Origin: Variovorax beijingensis
GTDB lineage: Bacteria > Pseudomonadota > Gammaproteobacteria > Burkholderiales > Burkholderiaceae_C
Direction: 5' to 3'
DNA length: 64,000 nt
Assembly: GCF_003951285.1 (NCBI RefSeq)
Contig: NZ_RXFQ01000009.1
Location: 1-64,000, forward strand
The translations under genes and the position numbers were made by a program. This document shows positions 42,311-53,544 of this stretch, piece after piece; the first letter of the stretch is position 1, and each line of letters opens with the position of its first letter. Under the pieces are notes generated by a model, which did no database searches, was not told the DNA's origin, and worked only from the letters and a program-made list of their open reading frames with translations.

Positions 42311-43063
42311 ATGCCGTTCGTCGGACTGGGGCTGCACATCCTCATTGCGCTGTTCTTCGCCGTGCATGCAATGCGCCATGGCAAGCAGATGTACTGGCTC
42401 ATCATTCTCTTCAGCTTCCCTCTGCTGGGCAGCATCGTGTACTTTGTGGTCGAGTACCTGCCTGCCTCCCGCATGCAACGTACCGCAGGCAAGGTGGCGA
42501 GCGCAGCCATCGACCTCATCGACCCCGAACGCGAGTACCGCGCGGCCACGCAGGCCTACGATCTGGCCCCCACCGCCCAGAACAAGCTGCGCCTCGCCAA
42601 GGCTGCGCTGGGCAAGGGCCAGGCTGCCGATGCGGTCGGACACTATCGCGACGCCCTGAAGGGCCCGCTCGCATCCGATCCTGAATTGCAATTTGGCTTG
42701 GCCAGCGCGCTGCTGGCTGCGGGCGGCGCGGCTTCAGGCCGCGAAGCGCTGCAGGCGCTCCAGGCCCTGCGCGCCTCGCGCGACGACTACCGCAGGGACG
42801 AAGTCGCCGTGCTCACCGCTCGCGCGCTCACCGCCGATGGGCGCCATGCAGAGGCCCGCGAGGCCTTCGAGGCCGCGTTGAGCCAGCACAACACGGTCGA
42901 GGCCCGTGCCCGCTACATTGCCTGGCTGGCTGAACAAGGCGACGCCGCCGGCGCGCAGCGCCAATGGAGCGAACTCCAGCAGGCCGCGCGCCACTGGAAC
43001 TCGCACGCCCGCTCCGTCAATCGCGAGTGGATGCGGCTGGCCGGCGACGCGGCCCAGGGCTGA
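42311..43063 (+). CDS. Membrane protein with PLDc-N-like anchor and tetratricopeptide-like repeats
   Basis: 250 residues. The first 55 (two membrane segments, MPFVGLGLHILIALFFAVHA and YWLIILFSFPLLGSIVYFVVEY) resemble the PLDc_N anchor. The rest is helical with TPR-like spacing (EYRAATQAYDLAPTAQNKLRLAKAALGKG, DAVGHYRDAL, EAREAFEAAL), probably facing the cytoplasm and binding other proteins. Preceded by AGAAAG. It ends 9 bp from the convergent ppa. Confidence 0.82.
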   Translation: MPFVGLGLHILIALFFAVHAMRHGKQMYWLIILFSFPLLGSIVYFVVEYLPASRMQRTAGKVASAAIDLIDPEREYRAATQAYDLAPTAQNKLRLAKAALGKGQAADAVGHYRDALKGPLASDPELQFGLASALLAAGGAASGREALQALQALRASRDDYRRDEVAVLTARALTADGRHAEAREAFEAALSQHNTVEARARYIAWLAEQGDAAGAQRQWSELQQAARHWNSHARSVNREWMRLAGDAAQG

Positions 43064-43072
43064 GGCAGCCGA

Positions 43073-43600
43073 TTACTTCCTGTAGGCAGCGATGCCGTCG
43101 ACGACTTCCTTCTTGGCCGCGTCGATGCCTTCCCAGCCCAGTACCTTGACCCACTTGCCGGCTTCCAGGTCCTTGTAGTGCTCGAAGAAGTGGCTGATGG
43201 CCTTCAGGCGCATCGGGTTCACGTCGTCGACCGACTTCCAGTGGCTGTAGATCGGCAGCACCTTGTCGGTGGGCACGGCCAGCACCTTGCCGTCGACGCC
43301 GGCTTCGTCTTCCATCATCAGGATGCCAAGCGGGCGGCACGGCACCACCACGCCGGGCAAGAGCGGATACGGCGCGATCACCAGCACGTCGACCGGGTCG
43401 CCGTCGCCCGACAACGTTTGCGGCACGTAGCCATAGTTGGCCGGGTAGTACATCGCGGTCGTCATGAAGCGGTCCACGAAGATCGCGCCCGATTCCTTGT
43501 CGACTTCGTACTTGATCGGGTCGGCGTTCATCGGGATTTCGATCACGACATTGAAGGCGTCGGGGATGTTCTTGCCGGGGGAGACTTTGTCGAAGGACAT
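43073..43600 (-). CDS. ppa: Soluble inorganic pyrophosphatase
   Basis: A family I enzyme that hydrolyses PPi in the cytoplasm, pulling biosynthetic reactions forward. 175 residues, standard length. Active-site patches: KYEVDKESG (about 29-37), [23 protein letters not shown] with its three metal-binding aspartates, and SHWKSVDDV. Divergent from the membrane-bound pyrophosphatase hppA with 254 bp between the starts, so both ways of removing PPi are encoded together. Confidence 0.96.
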   Translation of the reverse strand: MSFDKVSPGKNIPDAFNVVIEIPMNADPIKYEVDKESGAIFVDRFMTTAMYYPANYGYVPQTLSGDGDPVDVLVIAPYPLLPGVVVPCRPLGILMMEDEAGVDGKVLAVPTDKVLPIYSHWKSVDDVNPMRLKAISHFFEHYKDLEAGKWVKVLGWEGIDAAKKEVVDGIAAYRK

Positions 43601-43854
43601 GACGTTTTCGAGTAGTTGAAAAGTATGAGGAGAGATGGGGACAAACCCGGAGTTTACTTTCCGTGTCGCGGCCCGGTCGCACGCGTTCCTGTTTTTGCCT
43701 GTAAATTGCACCCGTTGGCCAATCGGCTCCGCACCTCGGTGCTGCGAGCTTCGAGGAAGCAACGCGACGGAAAACCTGGGTCCCGTACGCGTTGCGCGCA
43801 GGACCCATGCTGTCCGTCTCCACTAGTCACAACGAACGAATGGAGAAGCAAAGC

Positions 43855-46400
<2,546 letters not shown>

Positions 46401-46401
<1 letters not shown>

Positions 46402-46769
46402 TGCCCTCCGCAGAAAGACTCGAAGCTTTCATCGCCGCCGTGGAGAGCGGCGCGCACGCCCAGGCCATCGAGAACTACTACACCGAGGACGCGACCATGC
46501 GGGAGAACCAGGCCGAGCCCCGGCGCGGCCGCAGCACGCTGGTTGCCCGCGAGCAGGCCACGCTGGCCCGCACGGCCTCTGTGGTTTCGACCTGCGTGCG
46601 CCCGGTGTTCGTGAACGGCGATCACGTGGTGATCCGCTGGATCTTCGATTTCCGCTTCAAGGATGGCAAGGCCATGCGCATGGAAGAGCTCGCCTGGCAG
46701 CGCTGGGAGGGCGACCGCATCGCCCAGGAAGAGTTCTTCTACGATCCGTCGCAGGCCAGGCCCGCCTGA
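46401..46769 (+). CDS. SnoaL/NTF2-like protein
   Basis: 122 residues with the NTF2 cone fold pattern: a helical start (AERLEAFIAAVESGAHAQAIENYYTEDATMREN), then beta strands (VSTCVRPVFVNGDHVVIRWIFDFRFKDG, MEELAWQRWEGDRIAQEEFFYDP). Members are small-molecule isomerases or binding proteins; the ligand is unknown. The ATG shares its A with the hppA stop (TGATG), so it is translated from the pump transcript. Confidence 0.82.
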
Positions 46770-46777
46770 CGCTCTCG

Positions 46778-47410
46778 CTACCTGGCGCTCTCTGCCGCCA
46801 CCGCGCGCACCAGGCGCGTGGCCGGCGGCACCAATTGGCCCAGATCACCCACCCGGTCCTGTTCGATGGCCTGGAGCACCAGTTCGTTGATGCCGCCCAC
46901 CACCGTCATCGCCATTTCACTCGTCAGGTGCGCCACGGGGCCGCTGTGCGCGCCACCGCCGCTGTTGATGGCCGCCTGAATGAAGCCGGCGATTTCGCCG
47001 TTCACCCGGCGCCGCGCCGCCAGCCCCGGCATGCCTAGGCCGAGGATCTCGACGAACAGCGTGCGCAGCAGCGCCGGGTCCTGCGCAAGGTAGTCGAAAT
47101 ATGCGGTGATCGCCCGCTCCACCTGCGCATGCCAGGGCTGGGCCGGATCGAAGGCCTCGCTCACGGCGCGCAGCGCCAGCTTGCTGGCCGCCTCGTACAG
47201 CGCGATCAGGCACTCCGACTTGGTCGCGAAGTGCTCGTAGAAGGTGCGGCGCGAAACAGCGGCCTCGCGCACGATGTCGGCAATGGTGGTGTCCGCGTAG
47301 CCCTTGGTGGCCACGGCGCGCGCCATGCCTTCCAGCAGCCGGACGTAGTGCTCGTGGGCGGGCTCTGCGGAGGGGTCGGCAAGGGCCGGTTTTTCGGTCG
47401 CGAAGCTCAT
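46778..47410 (-). CDS. TetR-family transcriptional regulator
   Basis: 210 residues. The N-terminal helix-turn-helix (about 22-68) reads VATKGYADTTIADIVREAAVSRRTFYEHFATKSECLIALYEA. The C-terminal domain (about 80-205) is a TetR ligand-binding bundle. It is divergent from the diiron-type hydrolase with two matching inverted repeats between them, so autoregulation and control of that gene are likely. It is convergent with the SnoaL-like gene. Confidence 0.92.
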   Translation of the reverse strand: MSFATEKPALADPSAEPAHEHYVRLLEGMARAVATKGYADTTIADIVREAAVSRRTFYEHFATKSECLIALYEAASKLALRAVSEAFDPAQPWHAQVERAITAYFDYLAQDPALLRTLFVEILGLGMPGLAARRRVNGEIAGFIQAAINSGGGAHSGPVAHLTSEMAMTVVGGINELVLQAIEQDRVGDLGQLVPPATRLVRAVAAESAR

Positions 47411-47433
47411 GGAGAAGACATTTTCCTACGCAT

Positions 47434-47496
47434 TGGTACTTGACGGTACCAGTTCCGGCGCGCACCATTCCGGAAAATTGGTACGGACGTGTACCG
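47434..47496. promoter_or_regulatory. Pair of TetR-type operators
   Basis: TGGTAC-N6-GTACCA at 47434-47451 and TGGTAC-N6-GTACCG at 47479-47496, spaced 45 bp. The first encloses TTGACG (47440-47445), a good -35 box. Same arms, same 6-bp spacer and position in the divergent gap indicate one regulator. Confidence 0.7.
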
Positions 47497-47523
47497 CATT
47501 GCCTTTTCCAAGGAACATCCGCC

Positions 47524-48360
47524 ATGACCGACCTTGTCGTGCGCCGCCTTCTGATCGACCTGCAAACGCCATTCGGCCACAACTGGTGCGGCGGCGACGC
47601 ATTCTCCACCGCCTTTTTCAATGCGCTGTCGATGAGCTTTCCGTTCGGCGAACAGTTCTTCATCGATGCCGTGCGCGACGCCGCGGCCACGCTGCCGGCG
47701 CAAGCGCAGGAAGAGCTTCGCGCCGATGTGCGGGGCTTCATCGGCCAGGAGGCCACGCATCGGCGCATTCATTCGCTTTTCAATGCCCACCTGCAGAACC
47801 AGGGCCTGGTGGACGGCTGGACACCCCGCGCCGCCGGGCGCATGCAGTTGATGGAAGGGGCCGATCCCCGCCATGCGCTGGCGGTCACCGCGGCCACGGA
47901 ACACTTCACCGCCATGTTCGCCGAATGGCTGCTCGCCCATCCCGAAGTGCTCGACGGCGCCGAGCCGCGGCTGCGCACCATGTGGCTCTGGCACAGCGCC
48001 GAAGAGCTGGAGCACAAAGCCGTGGCCTTCGACATCTACAAGGCCGCGCAAGGATCCGACGCCTGGCGCAAGCGCTGGTTCCGCCGCGTGACCCTGATGT
48101 TCCTGGGCGACCTGATGCGCCAGACCGTCGACAACCTGCGCCGCGAAGGCCAGCTGTGGAAATGGGCGACATGGAAGAGCGCCGCGTGCATCCTGCTGCG
48201 CAGGGGCGGCCTGCTCAGCGGCAACTGGCAGGCCTGGCGCAACTACTTTCGCGCCGATTTCCATCCAGCGCAGCAGGACAGCAGCCTGTCGGCACGCTGG
48301 CTCGAGAACAATCGCGCGCAGTACACGCCGGTAGGCGCGGCGGCCGAGGCTCTTCAGTAG
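47524..48360 (+). CDS. Metal-dependent hydrolase of the PF10118 type
   Basis: 278 residues in a ferritin-like, probably diiron fold. Metal-binding patterns are FIGQEATHRRIH (about 68-79), a central EHFTAMF (about 127-133) and WHSAEELEHKAVAFDIY (about 158-174). The family is annotated as metal-dependent hydrolase, but no reaction is well established. Divergent from the TetR gene and likely repressed by it; such pairs often respond to fatty acids or related lipids, which is inference. Its last bases overlap the next convergent gene. Confidence 0.85.
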   Translation: MTDLVVRRLLIDLQTPFGHNWCGGDAFSTAFFNALSMSFPFGEQFFIDAVRDAAATLPAQAQEELRADVRGFIGQEATHRRIHSLFNAHLQNQGLVDGWTPRAAGRMQLMEGADPRHALAVTAATEHFTAMFAEWLLAHPEVLDGAEPRLRTMWLWHSAEELEHKAVAFDIYKAAQGSDAWRKRWFRRVTLMFLGDLMRQTVDNLRREGQLWKWATWKSAACILLRRGGLLSGNWQAWRNYFRADFHPAQQDSSLSARWLENNRAQYTPVGAAAEALQ

Positions 48361-48935
48361 AAACCGGCCCTGTGGGTGGGAGGGGCGACGGCCGCCCGCT
48401 GCTCGGGGCGCATCGCCAGGTCGTGCAGGGTATCGAAGTCCGAAGGGGCATCCGGAATGCGCATCACGGTTTCCTGTTCGGTCAGCGACGCCACCCACAG
48501 GCCCGCGGCCGACTCGGCCGGCTCGTCATTGGCAAAGGTGCCGTCGCGGATGTAGAGGGTTTCGCCGTCGGGGCGTTCGGCGTGCAATTCGATCAGGCGC
48601 GAAATCGAAAAGTTGTAGGTCACCAGCTTTTCGCGCGTATTGCGGTCTTTGCCGCCGCAATTGAACGAGCCTTCTGCCGCAATGACGATGCAGGAGCCCT
48701 CCACGCCCTCGTCGACGTGGCTTCCGGTACGCCAGATGGCGTTCGGAAGACGTGCTCGCACCTTGTCGATCACCAGGTCGCGCTGCTTGTTGAGGCTGCC
48801 CAGCGGCGGGACCAGCGAACGCAGTTGGCGCAGGCGCTCGGCAAAGATGTTGTCCATGAGGAATTCCACATGGTGCGTCGCGCTCCCGGAGGAACGCTTG
48901 ACCACCTGCATGACCACATGACGCGACTTGTTCAT
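48354..48935 (-). CDS. Hypothetical protein, 193 aa
   Basis: No family recognised. Starts MNKSRHVVMQVVKRSSGSA. It appears soluble, with mixed alpha/beta composition, and contains a Cys-Gly-Gly patch (SFNCGGKDRNTREKL) and an acidic region (RIPDAPSDFDTLHDL). A frame 30 bp longer exists, but the ATG used here fits better. It stands alone on the minus strand; its 7-bp end overlap with the hydrolase gene means convergent transcripts. A TGATGCA inverted repeat about 90 bp before its start may control it. Confidence 0.7.
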   Translation of the reverse strand: MNKSRHVVMQVVKRSSGSATHHVEFLMDNIFAERLRQLRSLVPPLGSLNKQRDLVIDKVRARLPNAIWRTGSHVDEGVEGSCIVIAAEGSFNCGGKDRNTREKLVTYNFSISRLIELHAERPDGETLYIRDGTFANDEPAESAAGLWVASLTEQETVMRIPDAPSDFDTLHDLAMRPEQRAAVAPPTHRAGFY

Positions 48936-49025
48936 TGCAGGATCCTTCCGCAAATCGCCCGGCACTGGGCGTCATTGCATATGTACGAAATCATTTGCCG
49001 TCGGCTACAAATTAGAACTTTTGAC

Positions 49026-49044
49026 TGATGCAATAAATGCATCA
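49026..49044. promoter_or_regulatory. Inverted repeat TGATGCA-N5-TGCATCA in an AT-rich gap
   Basis: Perfect 7-bp arms around ATAAA, within about 110 bp of unusually AT-rich sequence upstream of the 193-aa gene. It looks like a regulator binding site; the protein that binds it is unknown. Confidence 0.5.
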
Positions 49045-49157
49045 ATTGTGTCTAACTGTATATCGATTGCAGCGGATTTGGAAAGAAAATCTGCAATGCG
49101 CGCGCTCGGGCATGTCGCCAGGGCGTCGCCCGGCCCTGCTAGGCCGGCGAATCCGGT

Positions 49158-49388
49158 TTATTCAAGGGATTCGTCGAGCGCCTTGCACGACGGTGCGCAA
49201 ACGGTCTGCGACTTGCCCAGCACCTGGCGGGTGCGCAATTGCGACCGTACGCGGTGCTTTCCGCACATGAAGCAGGACATGGTCGCCCCGCTGAACGACG
49301 CCGAGGCACGGAACGGAGAACCCGGTGCCTTCGACTTGTAACGCAGGCCATCGGCCACAACGGCGGTCTTGACCTCAGCTTTGGCCAT
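49158..49388 (-). CDS. Small conserved-looking protein with Cys pairs, 76 aa
   Basis: Starts MAKAEVKTAVVADGLRYKSK. It carries MSCFMCGKHRVRSQL and, 20 residues on, VCAPSCKALDE: two CxxC-type pairs that could bind zinc, flanked by basic residues that could contact nucleic acid. I do not know the family. The first 14 bp overlap the preceding gene, so it belongs to the end of the minus-strand lipid cluster. Confidence 0.7.
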   Translation of the reverse strand: MAKAEVKTAVVADGLRYKSKAPGSPFRASASFSGATMSCFMCGKHRVRSQLRTRQVLGKSQTVCAPSCKALDESLE

Positions 49389-49743
49389 CGGCTTTGTCCT
49401 TTTTCGGTTCGGTGTTGCGCATGGCGCGTGCAATGGCTTCTCTCGCGCCGACTTCGGCTGCAAGCGCCGTGTCGAGCGCCGACCGGCAGAGGCCGGCATG
49501 TTGGTAATTGAGGTTTTCGTAGACCTCGGCGGCGGCAGGATAGGCGTCGAGCAGACGCCCCAGGTCGGCGCCCGGTTCAACGTCGTTGAATTCGTGCACC
49601 AGGTGTTCTACCACCGAGCGGTATTGCTCGGCGCCTACGGGGACGGCGCTGTGCTCAAGCCGCTCCAGCAGTTGAGCCAGCACGTGGGTCACTGCCAGAT
49701 CGGTCTTGGGAGACGGATTATGGGTCGTGTTCATGGTTTGCAT
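49375..49743 (-). CDS. Hypothetical soluble protein, 122 aa
   Basis: No family recognised. Starts MQTMNTTHNPSPKTD (a second ATG three codons on is possible). Helical, with SVVEHLVHEFNDVEPGADLGRLLDAYPAAAEVYENLNYQHAGLCRSALD as a central patch and an acidic/basic tail. It has no membrane segment. It follows the 298-aa gene by 17 bp and overlaps the 76-aa gene, so it is probably expressed with the cluster. Confidence 0.7.
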   Translation of the reverse strand: MQTMNTTHNPSPKTDLAVTHVLAQLLERLEHSAVPVGAEQYRSVVEHLVHEFNDVEPGADLGRLLDAYPAAAEVYENLNYQHAGLCRSALDTALAAEVGAREAIARAMRNTEPKKDKADGQS

Positions 49744-49760
49744 CTGGGGGCAGCATACGC

Positions 49761-50657
49761 TTATGCAAGTGGCCGCTCCGGCGTGGGGGTCGCCCCGTGC
49801 GCGGCCTGCATGCGCCGCAGCAGGCTGTGCAGCATCTCCGTCGACAGCCCGTGAATGACCAGCCGGTGCCCCGCCCGCAGGGTCGACAGCGGCACCAGCG
49901 GATGCTTGTTGTTCACCAGGATGAGGTGCTCGGGAGCGCCCAGCAAGGTGGCCGCGTAGATGCCGATGGTTTCATCCAGCTGCAGCGAATTGGCGGCGCG
50001 CCAGAAGTCGTTGTCGGTCAGCATCAGCTGGTACAGCGGGGTGAAAAGCTCGATGGCGCTTTGCAGGTCGAGGAAGTTGAGCCTGCCGCGCGGCATGTCC
50101 GAAAGCCGCAGCCCCGGGTCCCTGATCATCGAAAAATCGACCTGGAGCGCCTTGCCCAGCACCAGCCCCTGGTCGCGCAGCGCCTGGTTCAGCCGGATCA
50201 CGAAGTTGAAGAGATTCAGGTCGTGCTTCAGGAAGGTCTCGTCCTTCAGGGCATCGATGTCGGCCGGCTCCAGCGGCGAGGTGCCCACGGGCGCCGGCGA
50301 ATTTCGGCCGATGAAGCCCAGCACCTGCGAGCCCAGGTGGAAATGCCGCAGGATCAGCCAGTTCGCTTCCGGCGAGACGAAGCGCTTCAGCCCCCAGGCC
50401 AGCAGCCGGTGCAGCAGCTTTGAATGCGACCAGTTGCGCGGCACGAACACTTTCACCACCTGGATCAGGATGATCGTGAGCCGCGCCACGGGCCGCAGGA
50501 ACGGCAGCAGGTACTGGCGCGAGCCCGAACTCGAGTCGGCCAGCCACGCCGCCTTGACCTCGTCGGGCAGCGGCGTGCTCTGGTCCAGGTAGAGCGCAAG
50601 CCATGGACTGGGGTCGCGCTCGTCGTGCTCCTTCGCAAGAAAGTCAGGCGTTCTCAT
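49761..50657 (-). CDS. Hypothetical protein of the KAS III-diiron cluster, 298 aa
   Basis: I cannot name the family with confidence. Mostly helical, with one hydrophobic stretch (about 49-72, YLLPFLRPVARLTIILIQVVKVF) that may sit on the membrane surface, and Arg/Asp-rich segments (LPRGRLNFLDLQ-like). No acyltransferase HxxxxD motif is evident. It overlaps the preceding KAS III fusion gene by 14 bp, so it is translationally coupled and probably acts in the same pathway, as a helper or a lipid-handling protein. Confidence 0.75.
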   Translation of the reverse strand: MRTPDFLAKEHDERDPSPWLALYLDQSTPLPDEVKAAWLADSSSGSRQYLLPFLRPVARLTIILIQVVKVFVPRNWSHSKLLHRLLAWGLKRFVSPEANWLILRHFHLGSQVLGFIGRNSPAPVGTSPLEPADIDALKDETFLKHDLNLFNFVIRLNQALRDQGLVLGKALQVDFSMIRDPGLRLSDMPRGRLNFLDLQSAIELFTPLYQLMLTDNDFWRAANSLQLDETIGIYAATLLGAPEHLILVNNKHPLVPLSTLRAGHRLVIHGLSTEMLHSLLRRMQAAHGATPTPERPLA

Positions 50658-52584
50658 GGGGCATCCGCTCCGTAATGTGCTGAAACTGCATCAGGTACAG
50701 CGCGGCCGTGTGGCGCGCCGTGTCGATGATCTGGCGGGCCGCCCGGCCCCGGCCTTCGGCGCCCTCGCCGCCTTCCACGGCCATCACCATCTCGACCGCG
50801 GCGAGCCAGCGGTTCAGATGGTTCTCGTCGTTGTGGCCGTGGTATTCGAGAAAGCGGAAGGCGTCGGGCGGCAGCTTCAGCCCGGCCTTGATCAGCGGCA
50901 GCAGCGCAGGAACGATGCGCTGGCCCGTCCCCTCGATGATGTAGATCGCGCCCAGCAGGCCGATCGGGTTGCGCGTGGCGGCCAGGCCGTGCAGGTAGGC
51001 GTTGAGCGCCTCTCCGCCGGGGTTGCGGCGCAGATCGTCGATCCGCGCCACGGTGCCGCCGGCCTTGCGGTAGTCGCTGAAGAGGATGTTGAAGTCGTCC
51101 TGCTCCTCGCCTGCGTGCACGTCGATCAGCGCGGCCAGCGCCTGGTACGGCCCGGTCAGCGAAGCGGCGCCTTCGCGCATCCAGCGGCTGCCTTCGCGCA
51201 CCTGCGGTATCCACTGCTCCATCCAGTTCAGGTAGTCGTGCAGGGCAAGGCGGCGCTCGCGGATCTGGCGGATCAGCGGCGTGCGCCAGGCGCGCGAGCG
51301 GTAGTCGTGCCAGATGCCGGCCAGGTCGGTCAGCAATGCCCCAAGGCCTTCGGGCGCGGCAGCCGGATCATGCGGCGGCGCGATTGCGGCTTCGTCATCG
51401 GGGGCCGCGTCGGCCGTCGTGCGCGGAACGGCCAGCGCGCGGACGGGCGCCTCGACAGCCTCGACCTCCAGCAGCATGTAGGCGGCCATGAAGCGCCCCG
51501 ATTCCGGCACGTAGCAGAAGATCTGTTCGCCCGGCTTCAGCGCCTTGGTGTGCAGGAATTCCGACAGCATGACCAGGATCGACGCCGCCCCCGTATTGCC
51601 GCGCCAGGCCAGGTTGCTCCACCAGCGCTCGCGCGGAATGGCCAGGTCGGCCTTGGCCATCAGGTCCTCGACCACGGGAATGAATTTCTCCGACGAGTAA
51701 TGGCACAGGAAATGATCGATCCGCTTCGGATCGAGCCAACCGCCCTGCACCAGCGTTGCGTATTCATGAATGCCGATGTCGAACAGATGCGGCAGCAGGC
51801 GGATGTCCTGCCGCAGCGACAAGGCACCCGCCGCCTCCGCTTCGGCCCACGAGCCGAAGTCGAGATGGCCGCGCGCGCGGTCCTCGGTCAGGCCCAGCTG
51901 CATGCAGACCGGGTAGTCCCCCGAGAACGCGCGCTGGTGCACCCACTTGAGCCGCAGGCGCAGCCCCGGGTTGCCGGCCAGCGCGGGCGTGCCGCCCGAC
52001 AGCAGCAGCGCGCCCGCACCGTCGGAGAGCATCCAGCGCAGGAAGTGCGAATCGAAGTCGGTTTCGTAGCCGCGCGCAGCGAAGCGCGAGCGCTTGAAAA
52101 GCCGCGACGGCATTTCGCTGGCCACCGCCAGCGCGCTGCGGTGCGCCCCCAGTTCGATGCCCTGCGCGGCCGACTGGATGGCCGACACGCCCGCGGCGCA
52201 GATGCCGTGTACCGACAGCGTCTCCATGGGCGGTGCTGCCAGTTCGCCCTGGATCATGTTGGCAAAGCCGGGCATCAGCGTGTCGCCGCCCGAAGAGCCG
52301 CTGGCCAGCAGCGACACGCGCGACAGCTCGGCGCCGCCGCGCTGCAGGCAGTCGCGGATCGCGCCTGCCGCCAGCTGCGCATTGGTGTGGCGCGTCACGC
52401 CCTCCTCGTCGATCGCATAGTGCCGCGTCAGGATGCCGTTCTCGGCCAGGATGCGCCGCTTGATGCGCTGCGACATCCGGTTGAGCGGCGCGATGTAGGC
52501 GTCCATGCGCTCGTTGGGAATGGGCTCGCCGGGCATGAAGTAGCCGGCGCTCTCGATGTAGACGCGTTGGAATGGGACGGGCAT
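50644..52584 (-). CDS. Ketoacyl-ACP synthase III fused to a heme-oxygenase-like diiron domain
   Basis: 646 residues. The N-terminal thiolase-fold domain (about 1-380) has the KAS III triad: Cys129 (HGICAAGVS), His in IDHFLCHYSSEKF and Asn in WRGNTGAASI. After a Pro/Ala-rich linker, residues about 410-640 form a heme-oxygenase-like domain with the metal-ligand pattern HAGEEQDDFN, an Ile-Glu-Gly-Thr segment, and EYHGHNDENHLNRW. Such diiron oxidases include UndA, which makes terminal alkenes from fatty acids. The two domains would condense and then oxidise an acyl chain. It starts 3 bp after the desaturase stop. No acyl carrier protein gene is adjacent. Confidence 0.85.
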   Translation of the reverse strand: MPVPFQRVYIESAGYFMPGEPIPNERMDAYIAPLNRMSQRIKRRILAENGILTRHYAIDEEGVTRHTNAQLAAGAIRDCLQRGGAELSRVSLLASGSSGGDTLMPGFANMIQGELAAPPMETLSVHGICAAGVSAIQSAAQGIELGAHRSALAVASEMPSRLFKRSRFAARGYETDFDSHFLRWMLSDGAGALLLSGGTPALAGNPGLRLRLKWVHQRAFSGDYPVCMQLGLTEDRARGHLDFGSWAEAEAAGALSLRQDIRLLPHLFDIGIHEYATLVQGGWLDPKRIDHFLCHYSSEKFIPVVEDLMAKADLAIPRERWWSNLAWRGNTGAASILVMLSEFLHTKALKPGEQIFCYVPESGRFMAAYMLLEVEAVEAPVRALAVPRTTADAAPDDEAAIAPPHDPAAAPEGLGALLTDLAGIWHDYRSRAWRTPLIRQIRERRLALHDYLNWMEQWIPQVREGSRWMREGAASLTGPYQALAALIDVHAGEEQDDFNILFSDYRKAGGTVARIDDLRRNPGGEALNAYLHGLAATRNPIGLLGAIYIIEGTGQRIVPALLPLIKAGLKLPPDAFRFLEYHGHNDENHLNRWLAAVEMVMAVEGGEGAEGRGRAARQIIDTARHTAALYLMQFQHITERMPHENA

Positions 52585-52587
52585 GTT

Positions 52588-53544
52588 TCAGTGGGTTGAA
52601 GACTCGGACGGCACGGGCACGGAAGGCATCATCGAGCGGCTGCGAAAACGCGGCCACAGCGCTCCGAGCACGAACACGCGAACCATGTAGGGCACCAGTC
52701 CCTGCTCGTTGAGCGCGGGGTCGACCCGCGCGCGGTAGCGCGTGCGGTGCAGTTGCGTGAGCTCGGACCAGTGGACATGCGGGTTCTCGTGATGTGCGGT
52801 GTGCAGGCCGATGTTGAACAGCAAGGGGTTCACCAGCCCCTCGAAATTGCGCGCGTAGTTCAGGCGGGTACCCGCGGTATCGCACCGCGCCTCCGTATCT
52901 GGCCCGGGCCGGCGCCCGTCAGCGTGTGCGTGCTGCAGATAGTTGGTGGCCAGCAGCCAATGCAGCCCGTGCAGCTGCGGCACGATCACCAGCAGCAGGG
53001 CCTTGCGCCAGTCGAGCAGCAGCAGCGCGCTCCAGCTGCCGAGCCACAGGGCGTACTGCGCCATGCAGTAGCGCCAGGGTCCCGGCCGGTGCCTGCGAAG
53101 GCGCGCGAGCCAGCCGAAGAACACCGGCACCAGCACCCACACGGCCTGGAACGGATGCAGCAGATAACCCCGCAGATGGTTGGTGTCGCCGCCGAAGCGG
53201 TAGGTGCGCGCCACGTCCCGCGGCCCATGCCGGTGGCGATGGTGGTTGGCCACGTGCGCGGGCCAGAAGACGAAGGTCGGATGCCCCTGCAGCAGCGTGA
53301 TCCAGAAGTCGGTGAACCGGTTCATGCGCCGCCCGCGCCACATGCGCAGATGCACATGGTTGTGGTGGATCACGCCCACGCCAAGCGTCAGGAACAGCAT
53401 CGGCGCATAGAGCAGCACGGCAAAGCCATGCACCCACTGCCATGCCGCCAGCGCCGGGAGCGCCGCCAGGTACGCCAGGCTCTGCCAGTCGCGCCAATGG
53501 CGAAGGCGCGCCGGCCGGCGCGGCGCCTCAGGCCGGCGTGCCAT
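52588..53544 (-). CDS. Membrane fatty acid desaturase
   Basis: 318 residues. Three His boxes (HHNHVH, HVANHHRHRH, HTAHHENPH) around several membrane segments mark an integral diiron desaturase/hydroxylase. The start MARRPEAPRR overlaps the end of the hydroxylase gene by 17 bp. The position between a hydroxylase-type enzyme and a KAS III-diiron fusion suggests stepwise modification of an acyl chain; the site of double-bond formation cannot be read from the sequence. Confidence 0.88.
   Translation of the reverse strand: MARRPEAPRRPARLRHWRDWQSLAYLAALPALAAWQWVHGFAVLLYAPMLFLTLGVGVIHHNHVHLRMWRGRRMNRFTDFWITLLQGHPTFVFWPAHVANHHRHRHGPRDVARTYRFGGDTNHLRGYLLHPFQAVWVLVPVFFGWLARLRRHRPGPWRYCMAQYALWLGSWSALLLLDWRKALLLVIVPQLHGLHWLLATNYLQHAHADGRRPGPDTEARCDTAGTRLNYARNFEGLVNPLLFNIGLHTAHHENPHVHWSELTQLHRTRYRARVDPALNEQGLVPYMVRVFVLGALWPRFRSRSMMPSVPVPSESSTH

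Noticed and set aside
50656..52599. 647-codon plus-strand frame
   Set aside because: Antisense to the KAS III-diiron fusion; no recognisable motifs.
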